From positions 992,001-1,056,000 of the forward strand of contig NZ_QSNT01000002.1 in the NCBI RefSeq assembly GCF_009498525.1: 64,000 nt of DNA, in the 5' to 3' direction. Positions 7,265 to 19,245 of the stretch are shown here, piece after piece. The notes beneath the pieces are model-generated. The model was given only the letters and a program-made list of their open reading frames with translations, searched no databases and had not been told where the DNA came from. The translations under genes and the position numbers were made by a program. The stretch comes from Rhizobium sp. ICMP 5592. GTDB lineage: Bacteria > Pseudomonadota > Alphaproteobacteria > Rhizobiales > Rhizobiaceae. Each line of letters starts with the position of its first letter. The stretch's first letter is position 1.

Positions 7265-9061
7265 CTAATGCTGTGCATTACTATCATTTTCATAATTTAT
7301 GATATACGAAATTATCTCAAAAATCGCATTGAATGAATCAAATGCCTGAGGACTAAAAGTTGGAACAATAACATCTGCGAAGTCAGCTTTCTCTGCGCCC
7401 ACGTCTTTGAAATGGGTGACGTCGTCCAGTTCCCTTTTGATAATTTCGTCGCCAACCTTTGCCGTAGCCTGTTTTCGCTTAAGGACTAATTTTTTCCCCT
7501 CGATTTCGGTTGCTAGATGCTCGTCGCGAAAAAGATACTCGATGGGGAGGTTTTTGTATTGTTTGCACTCATCTCGAAACACAGGTGCTGGTAGTAGTAC
7601 GGCATAAGACTTGCCGTGCATGCTTTTCTTTACTGACTGTCCTCCGATTTCAGCTTCAACAAAATTTCTATCGAGTTTGTATTCGCGGATTCCTGCCTCA
7701 TCGTAGTCGAATAATCCTATCACGGTATGTGGATGATCGGATGCTATACCCTTTAGACAAATAGCCAGACTTTGGGCGCCACCATTACCCGATCCTGCGT
7801 TCTCACCGCCTGTGTCACAACTGCGTATTCTGAAAGGAGGTTGTCCGCCATGTAGCTTATCCCAAGCCGTCAATAGAATTCGTGCGTCAGTTCGCCCCTC
7901 TGTGAGAATAACAGGGGTGGTAATCGCTTGAAGCTCGTCTTTTAAAAGTCCAATTTTCTTTTCGGCCGCTTTCGCGCGCGCTTGAATTTCTGCAACGCCT
8001 CTCAAGGCTTCTGCGACTGCTGGAAGGTAGAATCCTTCACCTATTGCTTGTTGTATATCAAGCTTCTCAAGGTCACGCCCTTGCAAGACAACAGATTGCT
8101 TTTTTTCATCTTTCGTTACATAGAAACGGGAAATGCTCGCTCCCTCTAAAAGATAAAACGACGGGCTATGTGTTGTCATGAAAACTTGAACTCTATCCTC
8201 CTTCGCTAGGGAAAGTAGGCGTGCCGCCTCGGATTGAGCTGCAACGAAATCAAGGGAGTTCTCGGGTTCTTCAAACCCCCAAATATGATAATCATAACTA
8301 TCATTATCGGAGATATATTTCAGTAACTCAGGGATATGACGAGCCTTGATGCCATCGCCTCTTTGTCGTGTCAGGGATTTTGGATTGGTCTCACCGTCAC
8401 CAAGGGTTTCAAAATCCAATGTCTTGAAAAGTTGGTTCATCTGGGTCGGTGCGCCAATTTTCGTATTAGAGGATACATCTCTCGGTAGTGTCGTGAACAT
8501 TGCGTTCGTCAAGTTTTGTACTTGAGTGGAAAACCCCTCTACGGCTGTTTCAAATTCGGGGGCATTAGCCAGCGTTTCATGTATATTCGATAAAAGCATT
8601 TCAAAAATCGATATATCTTTGATGGCTGGTACGTAAATGAAGCGGATCTTGTTCAATAGCCTAGTTACGATGTGGCGCTTGTTTGACGGAATGCTATTTG
8701 AAATTTCTTCATGATAGTCCTGCCCTCGGGACACGGTCCATTGACGCTTTACATAGAAGCCACGCCCCAATGATGGCTGATAGGATTTTGGCGTATTAAA
8801 CGTGACTTTCACATACAAAAACTTTCGAACGTCTTCGGAAGCTTCTGATTCGTGAAGCCGATTATCGCAAAAGTCGGTATTGAAATCGAAATTCTGTACG
8901 TGATCAGGCTTGCCTGAAAAGAAAAGGCTTATCGCGCGAATAACGTTTGACTTTCCTGAGTCGTTTTTTCCGAAGATAACATTTAGATCACTGAGGTGGC
9001 GTATCTTAAATTTGTAGAAGCTACGGAAATAAGAAACCTCTATCTCATCTATTAGATTCAC
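7265..9061 (-). CDS. OLD-family ATP-dependent endonuclease (ABC ATPase plus Toprim)
   Basis: A 598-aa protein. Walker A GKNDSGKS is at residues 31-38. LTRQRGDGIKARH (230-242) is in the signature-like position, Walker B IWGFEEPENS is at 260-269 and the switch histidine is in TTHS (296-299). A C-terminal Toprim domain has LTEGRTD (386-392) and FDYDEAG (451-457), the acidic metal ligands. This is the layout of OLD nucleases such as phage P2 Old and Gabija GajA. No UvrD-like helicase (GajB) or reverse transcriptase lies beside it, so it looks like a stand-alone class 1 type. It starts with GTG; GGGAG lies about 10 nt upstream. The gene is much more AT-rich than its neighbours, a sign of transfer. 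A defence role is inferred. Confidence 0.85.
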   Translation of the reverse strand: MNLIDEIEVSYFRSFYKFKIRHLSDLNVIFGKNDSGKSNVIRAISLFFSGKPDHVQNFDFNTDFCDNRLHESEASEDVRKFLYVKVTFNTPKSYQPSLGRGFYVKRQWTVSRGQDYHEEISNSIPSNKRHIVTRLLNKIRFIYVPAIKDISIFEMLLSNIHETLANAPEFETAVEGFSTQVQNLTNAMFTTLPRDVSSNTKIGAPTQMNQLFKTLDFETLGDGETNPKSLTRQRGDGIKARHIPELLKYISDNDSYDYHIWGFEEPENSLDFVAAQSEAARLLSLAKEDRVQVFMTTHSPSFYLLEGASISRFYVTKDEKKQSVVLQGRDLEKLDIQQAIGEGFYLPAVAEALRGVAEIQARAKAAEKKIGLLKDELQAITTPVILTEGRTDARILLTAWDKLHGGQPPFRIRSCDTGGENAGSGNGGAQSLAICLKGIASDHPHTVIGLFDYDEAGIREYKLDRNFVEAEIGGQSVKKSMHGKSYAVLLPAPVFRDECKQYKNLPIEYLFRDEHLATEIEGKKLVLKRKQATAKVGDEIIKRELDDVTHFKDVGAEKADFADVIVPTFSPQAFDSFNAIFEIISYIINYENDSNAQH

Positions 9062-9225
9062 GACATTTCGCTCCCGAGTCGGTCTATTTCAACCTATACG
9101 AATTTTCTTCGCAGATCATTCGATTTTAGAGGGAATTGGTACTTGGGTGGTAGAATATTTCAAAGGATAAACTATACGGTGGAGCTGAGTAGATTATTTG
9201 GCGCGTGAGTATCTTCCAGAAATGC

Positions 9226-9360
9226 TTACTCGTGGTAGATTATAGTAAATAACAACCTGACGGACGACTTCGCTGGAATGCTCAGTTTATCCGTCACAGG
9301 CTTTTCCACGCGGCCAATAGTTATTTCGTCGAGAATGTTCTCGCGAAATAGGTACGTCGC
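9226..9360 (-). pseudogene. Vestigial copy of the UvrB C-terminal tail
   Basis: The minus strand at 9283-9357 can be read as TYLFRENILDEITIGRVEKP and on to VTDKL. It matches the tail of the intact UvrB in this window ([20 protein letters not shown] region, 11205-11280) at 18 of 25 residues by my alignment. The nucleotide match is also clear, with AT-richer third positions. The reading frame continues about 18 codons to a TAA at 9226-9228. Nothing of the rest of UvrB precedes it; the junction is the end of the cyclase gene. It is a fragment, not a working gene. Confidence 0.65.
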
Positions 9361-9368
9361 TCCCAACC

Positions 9369-10427
9369 TCACCCCTCCACCAAAGTAAAAACCCCACACG
9401 GCTCCACAATCCCCCGCAACACATGCTCGCCCAGCGGCATCAGCTCCATCCTCGTCTCTGCCGCGACCGCGCCCGAGATCAGCATGTTGTAGCCAAGCGG
9501 CTTGCAGAGGCCTTCGAGGCGGCTGACCAGGTTGACGGCTGGGCCGATGGCGGTGAAGTCGAGGCGGTCGGCGGCGCCGATGTTGCCCCAGAGGATCTCG
9601 CCGAAATGCAGGGCCATGCCGAAGGGGAGCGGCGGCAGCCCTTGCGCTTGCCGTACGCCGTCGAGATGGGTCATGCCGGCGCGGGCGGCCGCCGCCGCGC
9701 GCAGGGCCGCGTCGCAGGCTTCGCCGGGTGTGCCGGTGACCGGGAAGATCGCCAGTGCGCCGTCGCCGATGAACTTCAGCACCTCACCGCCGAAGGCGTT
9801 CACCGAGCCGGTGACGCGGTCGAACCAGGCGTCGAGAATGGCGATCACTGTCATTGGCTCCGTCACCTCGGACAGAGCGGTGAAGTCGCGCAGATCGGCG
9901 CAGAGGAGGGCGGCGCGGATGGTCTCGCCGGTGTCGCGGGAGAGCGAGCCGGCCTGCACGCGAGCGGCGCTGCGCCGGCCAAGATAGGCTTCGAGCAGCG
10001 CTGCCTGTGCCGCCCGTGCGGACAAGGCGGCCAGGGGTGCTGCGGCGAAGCGGGCGGTCTCGTGCAGCCGCTCGGTCTCGGCGGGGGTAAAGGACCGGGT
10101 TCCGGCCCAGCCCAGCAGCGGACTGTCCGGTGCTGGGCCGATCGTTGCTTCCTGTACCGCGCCGAGCCCGGCCAGCCAATCGTGCCCGGCTTGGCTGAGC
10201 GGACTGCCGGCGAAACCCAGCGCCTCGATCACATCACCGGTTTCCGCCCGCCATAGCCAGGTGCGGCGGGCAATGATCGGATGCGGCACCGCGAGCGTTA
10301 GGGCGCCGCCTGCCAGCGGTAGGCCGTCGGCCAGCAGCCGATTGCCGAGATCGGCCAGGAAGGATTCAGGGCCGGGCGAGGTGCCGGCCTCGTCAACCAG
10401 CCAGGCAAGGGGGGCGGGCAGATCCAT
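9369..10427 (-). CDS. Adenylate/guanylate cyclase domain protein
   Basis: About 352 aa, soluble. The N-terminal 160 residues are not recognisable; the C-terminal half is a class III nucleotide cyclase domain. It contains LLCADLRDFTALSE (first metal Asp) and GGEVLKFIGDGALAIFP (second Asp region). DFTAIGPAVNLVSRLEGLCK carries the transition-state Asn/Arg pair. The product is likely cAMP, a common rhizobial signal. An in-frame GTG lies 20 codons upstream at 10487; I prefer the ATG because the added residues look non-coding. It ends against the uvrB remnant. Confidence 0.85.
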   Translation of the reverse strand: MDLPAPLAWLVDEAGTSPGPESFLADLGNRLLADGLPLAGGALTLAVPHPIIARRTWLWRAETGDVIEALGFAGSPLSQAGHDWLAGLGAVQEATIGPAPDSPLLGWAGTRSFTPAETERLHETARFAAAPLAALSARAAQAALLEAYLGRRSAARVQAGSLSRDTGETIRAALLCADLRDFTALSEVTEPMTVIAILDAWFDRVTGSVNAFGGEVLKFIGDGALAIFPVTGTPGEACDAALRAAAAARAGMTHLDGVRQAQGLPPLPFGMALHFGEILWGNIGAADRLDFTAIGPAVNLVSRLEGLCKPLGYNMLISGAVAAETRMELMPLGEHVLRGIVEPCGVFTLVEG

Positions 10428-10531
10428 GCCGCGATCATGCCATGGCGGCCAAGGGTTGTCATCCGCGCCATGGCGATGGCGGTTCACCCCGAAAGGGTCA
10501 TCGGCTCAGGAGAAACGACGGCGGAAAGCCG

Positions 10532-10978
10532 TCACACCCTGCCGGAAAACGAGTCCGGAGGCGGCGTGCGCCCGGCCGCGACTTCAGCCAGCCGGCCGAG
10601 ATAGTGAGCCCAGCCTTCCGCATGACCGGCGCATTGGTCGGCATTGGGCAGGCCGGTATGGGTCAGGCGCAGCAATGTTCCGTCCGGCTGTTCGATCAGG
10701 TCGATTTCGACCAGGCTCGACCCGGGCGGCACGATTTCACTGCCATCCCAGCCGAAGCTGTAGGCGAGGCGATGCACCGGCACCACCTCGCGAAAGGAGC
10801 CGCGCGCAAAACGAGCGCCGGTGACATTGACGAGATAGAGCCCTCCGGGTTGAGGCTCGACCTGGGCCTCCGTTCCCATCCAGCGCAATATCTTTTCCGG
10901 ATCGGTCAGCAGGGCGAACACGGCGGCGGGTGGCGCCGCGATATGGGTCTCACGGCGGACGACGAGGGCCTCTGGCAT
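10532..10978 (-). CDS. SRPBCC (AHSA1-like) family protein
   Basis: A 148-aa START-like ligand-binding fold, with RETHIAAPPAAVFALLTDPE at the N-terminus, the central WMGTEAQVEPQPGG turn and a C-terminal helix containing GWAHYLGRLAEVA. The start at MPEALVV is chosen because GGGAGAGAG lies just upstream; a longer frame reaches 11044. The ligand is unknown. Unlike the second SRPBCC gene in this window it has no ArsR partner. Confidence 0.82.
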   Translation of the reverse strand: MPEALVVRRETHIAAPPAAVFALLTDPEKILRWMGTEAQVEPQPGGLYLVNVTGARFARGSFREVVPVHRLAYSFGWDGSEIVPPGSSLVEIDLIEQPDGTLLRLTHTGLPNADQCAGHAEGWAHYLGRLAEVAAGRTPPPDSFSGRV

Positions 10979-11083
10979 GTCTCTCTCCCGTTGTTGTTGT
11001 CGCTCGTCCCGCGCTCGGCGGGGCATCTCCTCACCAGGCAGCATGTAGGCAGAAGCGCGATCTCAACAAGGGGAGCGTGCGGC

Positions 11084-13918
<2,835 letters not shown>

Positions 13919-14199
13919 CGGGCGAATATGGCGAGAGTCAACGCCGATGTGAAGAGGGGAAGAGTACAAAAGGGAAACAAGCGGTGGATTTTTCCGTTCG
14001 CCCAATATGTCAAATATGTTACAAGCCAAAACTGGCTGGTGCGTTATTGTTGATTTCGTCGGCATAGCGCGATCCTCGCAGGCGCCAAGGGAGGAGCTGG
14101 CCGCAACGTCGATATGCCCGGCGAAAGCCGGGTCCCCCCAGCTTCGACGGCATCCGGACTTTGCCCGCCTCGCCGCCGTCATCCGATCGGAGGATCATG

Positions 14200-15450
14200 A
14201 TGACCGCATTGGATAGCTTACGCTCTTTATCTCCCCAGCAACGCAACACCGTCATCGCCGCCTATCTCGGCTGGACGCTGGATGCTTTTGATTTTTTCAT
14301 ATTGGTTTTTGTTCTCAAGCATATAGCGGAGGAATTTCATACCGATGTTCCCGCGGTTGCGGCCGCGATCTTCCTGACGCTCGCCATGCGGCCGCTCGGC
14401 GCGCTGATCTTCGGCTTCGCCGCCGATCGGTATGGCCGGCGCGTGACGTTGATGGCGGACGTGCTGCTCTATTCGGTGTTCGAGTTCCTCACCGGCTTTT
14501 CGACAGGCCTGACCATGTTCCTCGTGTTGCGGGCGCTCTTCGGCATCGCCATGGGCGGGGAATGGGGCGTCGGCGCGTCGCTGACGATGGAAACCGTGCC
14601 TGAGGAGTCGCGCGGCATTGTCTCCGGCATCCTGCAGGCCGGCTATCCCTCCGGCTATTTGCTGGCGTCGATCGTGTTCTTCCTGCTGTTCCCGGTGATC
14701 GGCTGGCGCGGCATGTTCATGGTTGGCGCTCTGCCGGCGCTGCTGGTGCTCTATATTCGCCGCAACGTCCAGGAATCGCCGGCTTTCGTGGAGCGGCAAG
14801 CGAAACCGCAACGGCCTTTTCTCACCGTGTTGCGTGAGAATATCCCGCTGTTCCTGTGGGCGGTGCTGCTGATGACCGCGTTCAATTTCTTCAGTCACGG
14901 CACGCAGGATCTCTATCCGACCTTCCTCGAAACCCAGCGGCAATATGACAGCCACACGGTCGGTGCGATCGCCATCGTCTACAATATCGGCGCGATGATT
15001 GGCGGGCTGACGTTCGGAGCGCTTTCGCAGCGCATCGGCCGGCGGCGGGGCATCGTTATCGCGGCGCTGCTGGCGATCCCGATCGCGCCGCTCTGGGTCT
15101 ACGCACATGGACCGGTGATGCTCGCCATCGGCGCCTTCCTCATGCAGTTCTTCGTGCAGGGAGCCTGGGGTATCGTACCGGTGCATCTCAATGAGCTGTC
15201 GCCGGACGAGATACGCGGCACATTCCCCGGTTTCGCCTATCAGCTCGGCAATCTGCTGGCCTCGGGCAATGCGTCGATTCAGGCGGGCCTGGCGGTGCAT
15301 TGGAACGGCGACTATGCTTTTGCGTTGTTCATTGTAGCCGTGATCGTTGCGGCCGTGGTGGCGGTACTTGCCGGTTTCGGCTTCGAGAAGAAGGATATTC
15401 GCTTCGGCGGAAAGGGAGTGGAGGAGACTCCCGGCGCGCTGCCGATCTAG
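14200..15450 (+). CDS. MFS transporter, organic-anion/sialate-type H+ symporter
   Basis: About 416 aa with 12 predicted membrane helices. The WTLDAFDFFILVFVLKHIAE stretch in the first helix and FGFAADRYGRRVTLMADV loop 2-3 signature point to the sialate/carboxylate branch of the MFS. Helix 4-5 contains RALFGIAMGGEWGVG. GGAGG lies 6 nt before the second of two adjacent ATGs, which I chose. The substrate is not deducible, and no catabolic genes adjoin it. Confidence 0.85.
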   Translation: MTALDSLRSLSPQQRNTVIAAYLGWTLDAFDFFILVFVLKHIAEEFHTDVPAVAAAIFLTLAMRPLGALIFGFAADRYGRRVTLMADVLLYSVFEFLTGFSTGLTMFLVLRALFGIAMGGEWGVGASLTMETVPEESRGIVSGILQAGYPSGYLLASIVFFLLFPVIGWRGMFMVGALPALLVLYIRRNVQESPAFVERQAKPQRPFLTVLRENIPLFLWAVLLMTAFNFFSHGTQDLYPTFLETQRQYDSHTVGAIAIVYNIGAMIGGLTFGALSQRIGRRRGIVIAALLAIPIAPLWVYAHGPVMLAIGAFLMQFFVQGAWGIVPVHLNELSPDEIRGTFPGFAYQLGNLLASGNASIQAGLAVHWNGDYAFALFIVAVIVAAVVAVLAGFGFEKKDIRFGGKGVEETPGALPI

Positions 15451-15507
15451 GTCGCGGCGCCCTGTCGAAGCATGGCCGGCGGCGCTGTAGTGCCGCCGGT
15501 CGCCACC

Positions 15508-16020
15508 TTATTTGCCGCAAATCTCGGAGATCTTTGCCTGCGCGAAACCGCGGGCAAGCTCCTGCATGCCGCCAACGGAGGATATCAGGTCGCCGATCGG
15601 GCCGCTGATGCCGACATGCGAATCGGTGATGCGGCAAGCGCCGACATCGACCGTCACCGAGGCTTCCAGCTGTCCTTTCACCGTTGCCTGCAGCACGCCA
15701 TGCGATTTGCAGGCGAGATCGGCGCGGGCATTGATCTGCACGCCGCCGGGCGCGCTGCACACATCCAGGGATTTGACCTCGAACTTTTCCTTGTGATCGA
15801 GGCCCGGCAGCTTCTTGCACGGGTCGGCCTCGTTCACCGATTTCTCGATTTGCGGACCGAACTTGCTCTGGAGCAGCGACCAGCAGGAACCGGGTGCTGC
15901 CTGCGCTGGCGTGGCTGCCATGGGCAAGGGCGACAGGGGCAGGATGATCGCGGCGGCCAGCAGCCCCATGCGGAGCGGCGCAAATAACGATGGGGAGGGT
16001 AGGGAGAATATCTTGGTCAC
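15508..16020 (-). CDS. Secreted hypothetical protein
   Basis: A 170-aa protein with an N-terminal signal peptide (hydrophobic GLLAAAIILPLSPLPMA, cleavage near AQAA). The mature part has six cysteines (in SCWS, PCKK, VCSA, ACKS, ACRI, ICGK), suggesting disulfides in the periplasm. I recognise no domain. It starts with GTG and an AAGGGA element lies upstream. Monocistronic, convergent with the MFS gene. Confidence 0.7.
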   Translation of the reverse strand: MTKIFSLPSPSLFAPLRMGLLAAAIILPLSPLPMAATPAQAAPGSCWSLLQSKFGPQIEKSVNEADPCKKLPGLDHKEKFEVKSLDVCSAPGGVQINARADLACKSHGVLQATVKGQLEASVTVDVGACRITDSHVGISGPIGDLISSVGGMQELARGFAQAKISEICGK

Positions 16021-16275
16021 AACGGTCGATCCCTTGGCGGCTCAGGTCAGGAAGGCGTTTGCGGTATTCTTCATCTCTTGAAGCGATGTAGCAATGCCGC
16101 ATCTGCGACAAAGATGAGGCGCGTCGTCTCGGTCATCTTCATTTTATCGTCCACGATGCAATCGCGATCAGCTTATCTGTGTCATTGCTGCATTTCAGCG
16201 CAGCGCCCCACTCTTGAAATTTCAGGGGTTAGCGGGTCATGGTGCGGCCCGTTCGTTTTATTCAAAGGATTCCTC

Positions 16276-16629
16276 ATGCCCTCCCTGCTAAGCCCGGCCG
16301 CCATCTGGCCGATCATCATGCTGTTTGCCTCCAATATTTTCATGACCTTTGCCTGGTACGGGCACCTGAAGCACAAGAGCACCGCGATCTTCATTGCCAT
16401 TGTCGTCAGCTGGGGCATTGCTTTCTTCGAATATTGTCTGGCCGTGCCGGCCAACCGTTTGGGTTCGGCGGTCTATTCGACGGCGCAGTTGAAGACCATG
16501 CAGGAGGTGATCACGCTGATCGTATTCTCCGGTTTCTCGGTCTTCTGGCTCGGCGAAAACCTGACCTGGAACCATGCCATCGGCTTCGCGCTGATCGCCG
16601 TCGGCGCCTCCTTCATTTTCCGGGGGTGA
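16276..16629 (+). CDS. DMT-superfamily small membrane protein (DUF486)
   Basis: A 117-aa protein of four hydrophobic helices. The family pattern is clear: MLFASNIFMTFAWYGHL near the start, SWGIAFFEYCLAVPANRLG in the middle and LKTMQEVITL before the last pair. The role is unknown; by size it may dimerise like other small DMT proteins. AAGGA precedes the ATG; the frame is open further upstream without homology. Confidence 0.85.
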   Translation: MPSLLSPAAIWPIIMLFASNIFMTFAWYGHLKHKSTAIFIAIVVSWGIAFFEYCLAVPANRLGSAVYSTAQLKTMQEVITLIVFSGFSVFWLGENLTWNHAIGFALIAVGASFIFRG

Positions 16630-16737
16630 GGAGAAGAGCCGCTAGGCAGCGCGACTCATTCGTCCTATGATTCGAAAGGACAGGCCGGCGGGACCTTTGA
16701 GGAGAGGCCGCCGGCCAATAATGTTACGGGAGGTAGC

Positions 16738-17673
16738 ATGTCGGGTTCATTGCGGTCGATATTGAACGAAACGGCCTCCGGCCTCGCGCCGCTGGAGGCG
16801 AACGGCAAGATCCTGTCGATGGCGCCGCATCGTTTCGGCTATCTCGAACCTACCGATGCCGCCACCGACGTCGCAACATTGCGTGCGCAATTTCAGGAGC
16901 ATGGCTATCTCTGGCTCAGGGGATTTCTGAAGCGTGACGACGTGCTCGACTTCCGCGCCTGGGTGTTCGGGCATCTGATGGACACTGGGCTTTTGTTGCC
17001 TGGATCCAACCCGACGATTGGCCTCGCCGCAAATGGGGAAGCCGACAAATCGCTCGCCGATCGGCGGCTGATGTCGCTGGTGCGTGCGGTGGCCTATGAA
17101 GGCTTTTGTACCCAGCCGCGGATCGCGTCCTTCATGGACGAGTTCGTGCAGGGAATCTCCTATCTCCACAAGCGCAAGATCATGCGCTTCACCCGCCCGA
17201 ACACCGGCGTCGTCACGCCCGCGCATTATGATCTCGTCTATTTGCGCGGCGGCACCAGCCGCATCGTCACGGCCTGGATTCCGATCGGCGATATCCCGGT
17301 CGATATGGGCGGTCTCGTCTATCTCGAGGGTTCGCACCGGATCGGTGCCGAGATGGAGAAGGAGTTCACGGTCAGGGGCGCGGCGCTTACGCCGGAGGAA
17401 CGCGTCAGCGCCTTTAACAAGAACATGACCGAAGGCGGCTGGGTTTCCAAGGATCTGCCGGATATGGCCGAGCGTTTCGATACGCGCTGGCTTGCCGCCA
17501 ACTACGAAGCTGGCGATATCGTGTTGCACAGCCCCTACATGATCCATGCGTCCACGACCAATCGCGATCCGCTCGGCCGTCTGCGCCTGTCGACCGACAT
17601 CCGCTACCAGAATGTCGAGGACGAGATCGACGCCCGATGGAGCAACCATTGGACCCTCGGGGATATGCTCTGA
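16738..17673 (+). CDS. Phytanoyl-CoA dioxygenase (PhyH) family protein
   Basis: A 311-aa Fe(II)/2-oxoglutarate oxygenase fold. The metal triad is visible: HYD at residues 163-165 and a distal histidine in VLHSPYMIHAS (264 or 270), with the 2-oxoglutarate arginine in RLRLSTDIRY. A strong GGGAGG ribosome site lies 5 nt before the ATG. The substrate is unknown and no pathway genes adjoin it. It converges with the first Sel1 gene, with only 16 bp between stops. Confidence 0.85.
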   Translation: MSGSLRSILNETASGLAPLEANGKILSMAPHRFGYLEPTDAATDVATLRAQFQEHGYLWLRGFLKRDDVLDFRAWVFGHLMDTGLLLPGSNPTIGLAANGEADKSLADRRLMSLVRAVAYEGFCTQPRIASFMDEFVQGISYLHKRKIMRFTRPNTGVVTPAHYDLVYLRGGTSRIVTAWIPIGDIPVDMGGLVYLEGSHRIGAEMEKEFTVRGAALTPEERVSAFNKNMTEGGWVSKDLPDMAERFDTRWLAANYEAGDIVLHSPYMIHASTTNRDPLGRLRLSTDIRYQNVEDEIDARWSNHWTLGDML

Positions 17674-17689
17674 ACGAGACTCGTTCCGC

Positions 17690-18088
17690 TCAGTTCATCT
17701 GGTCGAGAATGCTCTGTGCCGGCGCATACCCTTGAGCGGCGGCTTTGCGGAACCAGGCGATCGCCATGTTGCGGTCCCTCGTGACGCCGTCGCCGCGCAG
17801 ATAGGCGTAGCCGAGGTGGAATTGCGCCTTGGCCAGGCCCTGGTCGGCGGCTTTGGCAAACCAGGCGGTGGCCTGGGCATAATCCTGCGGAACACCTTTG
17901 CCGAGGGCATAAAGGCTGCCGATACTGTCCTGTGAAGCCGCGTCTCCCTTTTCCGCCAAAGGCTGCCAGGAGGCGAGGGCGCTGCCGTAGTCGCCCTTGT
18001 CGTAGGCCGCTTGCCCATCCTCGGCATGGGCATGGAAGGCGATCAAGAGCGCCAGTGTCAGTCCGAGGCCTATCTGTTTGAGCCGCAT
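17690..18088 (-). CDS. Short secreted Sel1-repeat protein
   Basis: 132 aa, with a signal peptide (LGLTLALLIAFHAHA). The mature start GQAAYDKGDYGSALASWQPL also opens the next protein in nearly the same form, followed by two Sel1-like repeats (36 residues each). Sel1 repeats are alpha-solenoid protein-binding modules. GGGAG precedes the chosen ATG. It is the first and shortest of three Sel1 genes in a row, all on this strand. Confidence 0.85.
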   Translation of the reverse strand: MRLKQIGLGLTLALLIAFHAHAEDGQAAYDKGDYGSALASWQPLAEKGDAASQDSIGSLYALGKGVPQDYAQATAWFAKAADQGLAKAQFHLGYAYLRGDGVTRDRNMAIAWFRKAAAQGYAPAQSILDQMN

Positions 18089-18185
18089 CCGGCGATCTCC
18101 CATCCGTGATTCCAGTTCGTGCAAGAGCTAGGCCTATCCCCGCTGCCCGGGTAAGGTTGAGGAGGGCCTTGTTTGTCCGTTCATT

Positions 18186-19151
18186 TCAGATCGGGATGCT
18201 TTTCCGCTGCAGCGGCATATCCTCATTGCCATCCGGCTCACTATCGTCGCCGCTCATGGCTTTGGCCCGGCTGAACCATTCCAGGGACTTCGCCCGATCG
18301 GCGGGCACGCCGTCGCCATCTCGATACATGACGCCTAGATTGAGAGCCGCATCGGCGTAATTCTCGGCAGCGGCCTTTTCGAACCAGCCGACAGCTTCGG
18401 GACCATTCTTCGCGACACCTTCGCCGTCGCGATACATCACACCGAGATTATATTCGGCCTCGACGTCTCCCTGATCCGCCGCCTTGCGAAACCAGGTGAT
18501 GGCTTCGGCGTCGTCTTCAGGGATGCCGTCGCCATCGGCATACATCGTGCCGAGATTATATTGTGCGTCGGCGTCGCCCTGGTCGGCGGCCTTGCGGAAC
18601 CAGGCGACGGCTTGAGCGCCGTCCTTGGGCACGCCGGCACCGTCGCGATACATGACCGCGAGGTTGTATTGTGCCTCGATCTTGCCCTGGTCGGCCGCTT
18701 TGCGATACCAGACGAGCGCCTGACCGCTATCCTTGGTTATGCCTTCGCCGCTGTCATACATGATGGCGAGGTTATATTGCGCATCAACATTGCCCTGGCC
18801 GGCGGCCTTCCGATACCAGGCGATGGCCTGGCTCTTGTCCTGATCGACGCCATCGCCGTTGTCGTACATCACGCCGACATTGAACTGCGCGTCGGCATTT
18901 CCCTGTTCGGCCGCCTTGCTGTACCAGATGAAAGCCAGGGTCCTGTCCTTGGGTACGCCTTGGCCCTCGTCATACATTTCGCCAAGCTTCAGTTGTGCCG
19001 CTGCATCGCCCTTGTCTGCGAGCGGACGCCAATATTCCAGTGCCGCCTTGTAGTCGCCCCTGTCATAGGCATTTTGTCCGATATCGGCATGGGCAAGGCC
19101 ACTGGATGCCAGCGCCAAGAACAGTGCGATGGCTGCTCGCTTGAAATGCAC
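18186..19151 (-). CDS. Secreted Sel1-repeat protein with seven repeats
   Basis: 321 aa. The signal peptide ends at SGLAHA, then comes the shared N-cap GQNAYDRGDYKAALEYWRPL and seven 36-residue Sel1 repeats of the form DAQYNLGVMYxDGxGVxKD. The repeats are very alike, giving a 108-nt periodicity in the DNA, which favours slippage or recombination. Periplasmic scaffold function is inferred. No partner enzyme is coded next to it. Confidence 0.88.
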   Translation of the reverse strand: MHFKRAAIALFLALASSGLAHADIGQNAYDRGDYKAALEYWRPLADKGDAAAQLKLGEMYDEGQGVPKDRTLAFIWYSKAAEQGNADAQFNVGVMYDNGDGVDQDKSQAIAWYRKAAGQGNVDAQYNLAIMYDSGEGITKDSGQALVWYRKAADQGKIEAQYNLAVMYRDGAGVPKDGAQAVAWFRKAADQGDADAQYNLGTMYADGDGIPEDDAEAITWFRKAADQGDVEAEYNLGVMYRDGEGVAKNGPEAVGWFEKAAAENYADAALNLGVMYRDGDGVPADRAKSLEWFSRAKAMSGDDSEPDGNEDMPLQRKSIPI

Positions 19152-19245
19152 AATCTACCCCTCAATCAGTCGTCTTTTGTCTGTGAATACTAAATGATGT
19201 GACGGGCGAGGGCGCAAGGCGCCTCCGCGCGCATACATGATCGGC

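Larger units (their letters stand above)
7090..9365. other. AT-rich, probably acquired segment
   Basis: Composition and codon use change sharply relative to both flanks. It carries only the OLD-family gene, the uvrB-tail remnant, and 9062-9225 in which I see no gene or clear site. No integrase, tRNA or terminal repeat is visible, so boundaries are approximate. Confidence 0.55.

Noticed and set aside
7265..9061. Complete Gabija system
   Set aside because: The GajA-like protein has no UvrD-like GajB gene on either side.
13919..14060. Possible LexA box upstream of uvrB
   Set aside because: GTAC-N7-AAAC near 13967 is too far from the alphaproteobacterial GAAC-N7-GAAC consensus to call.
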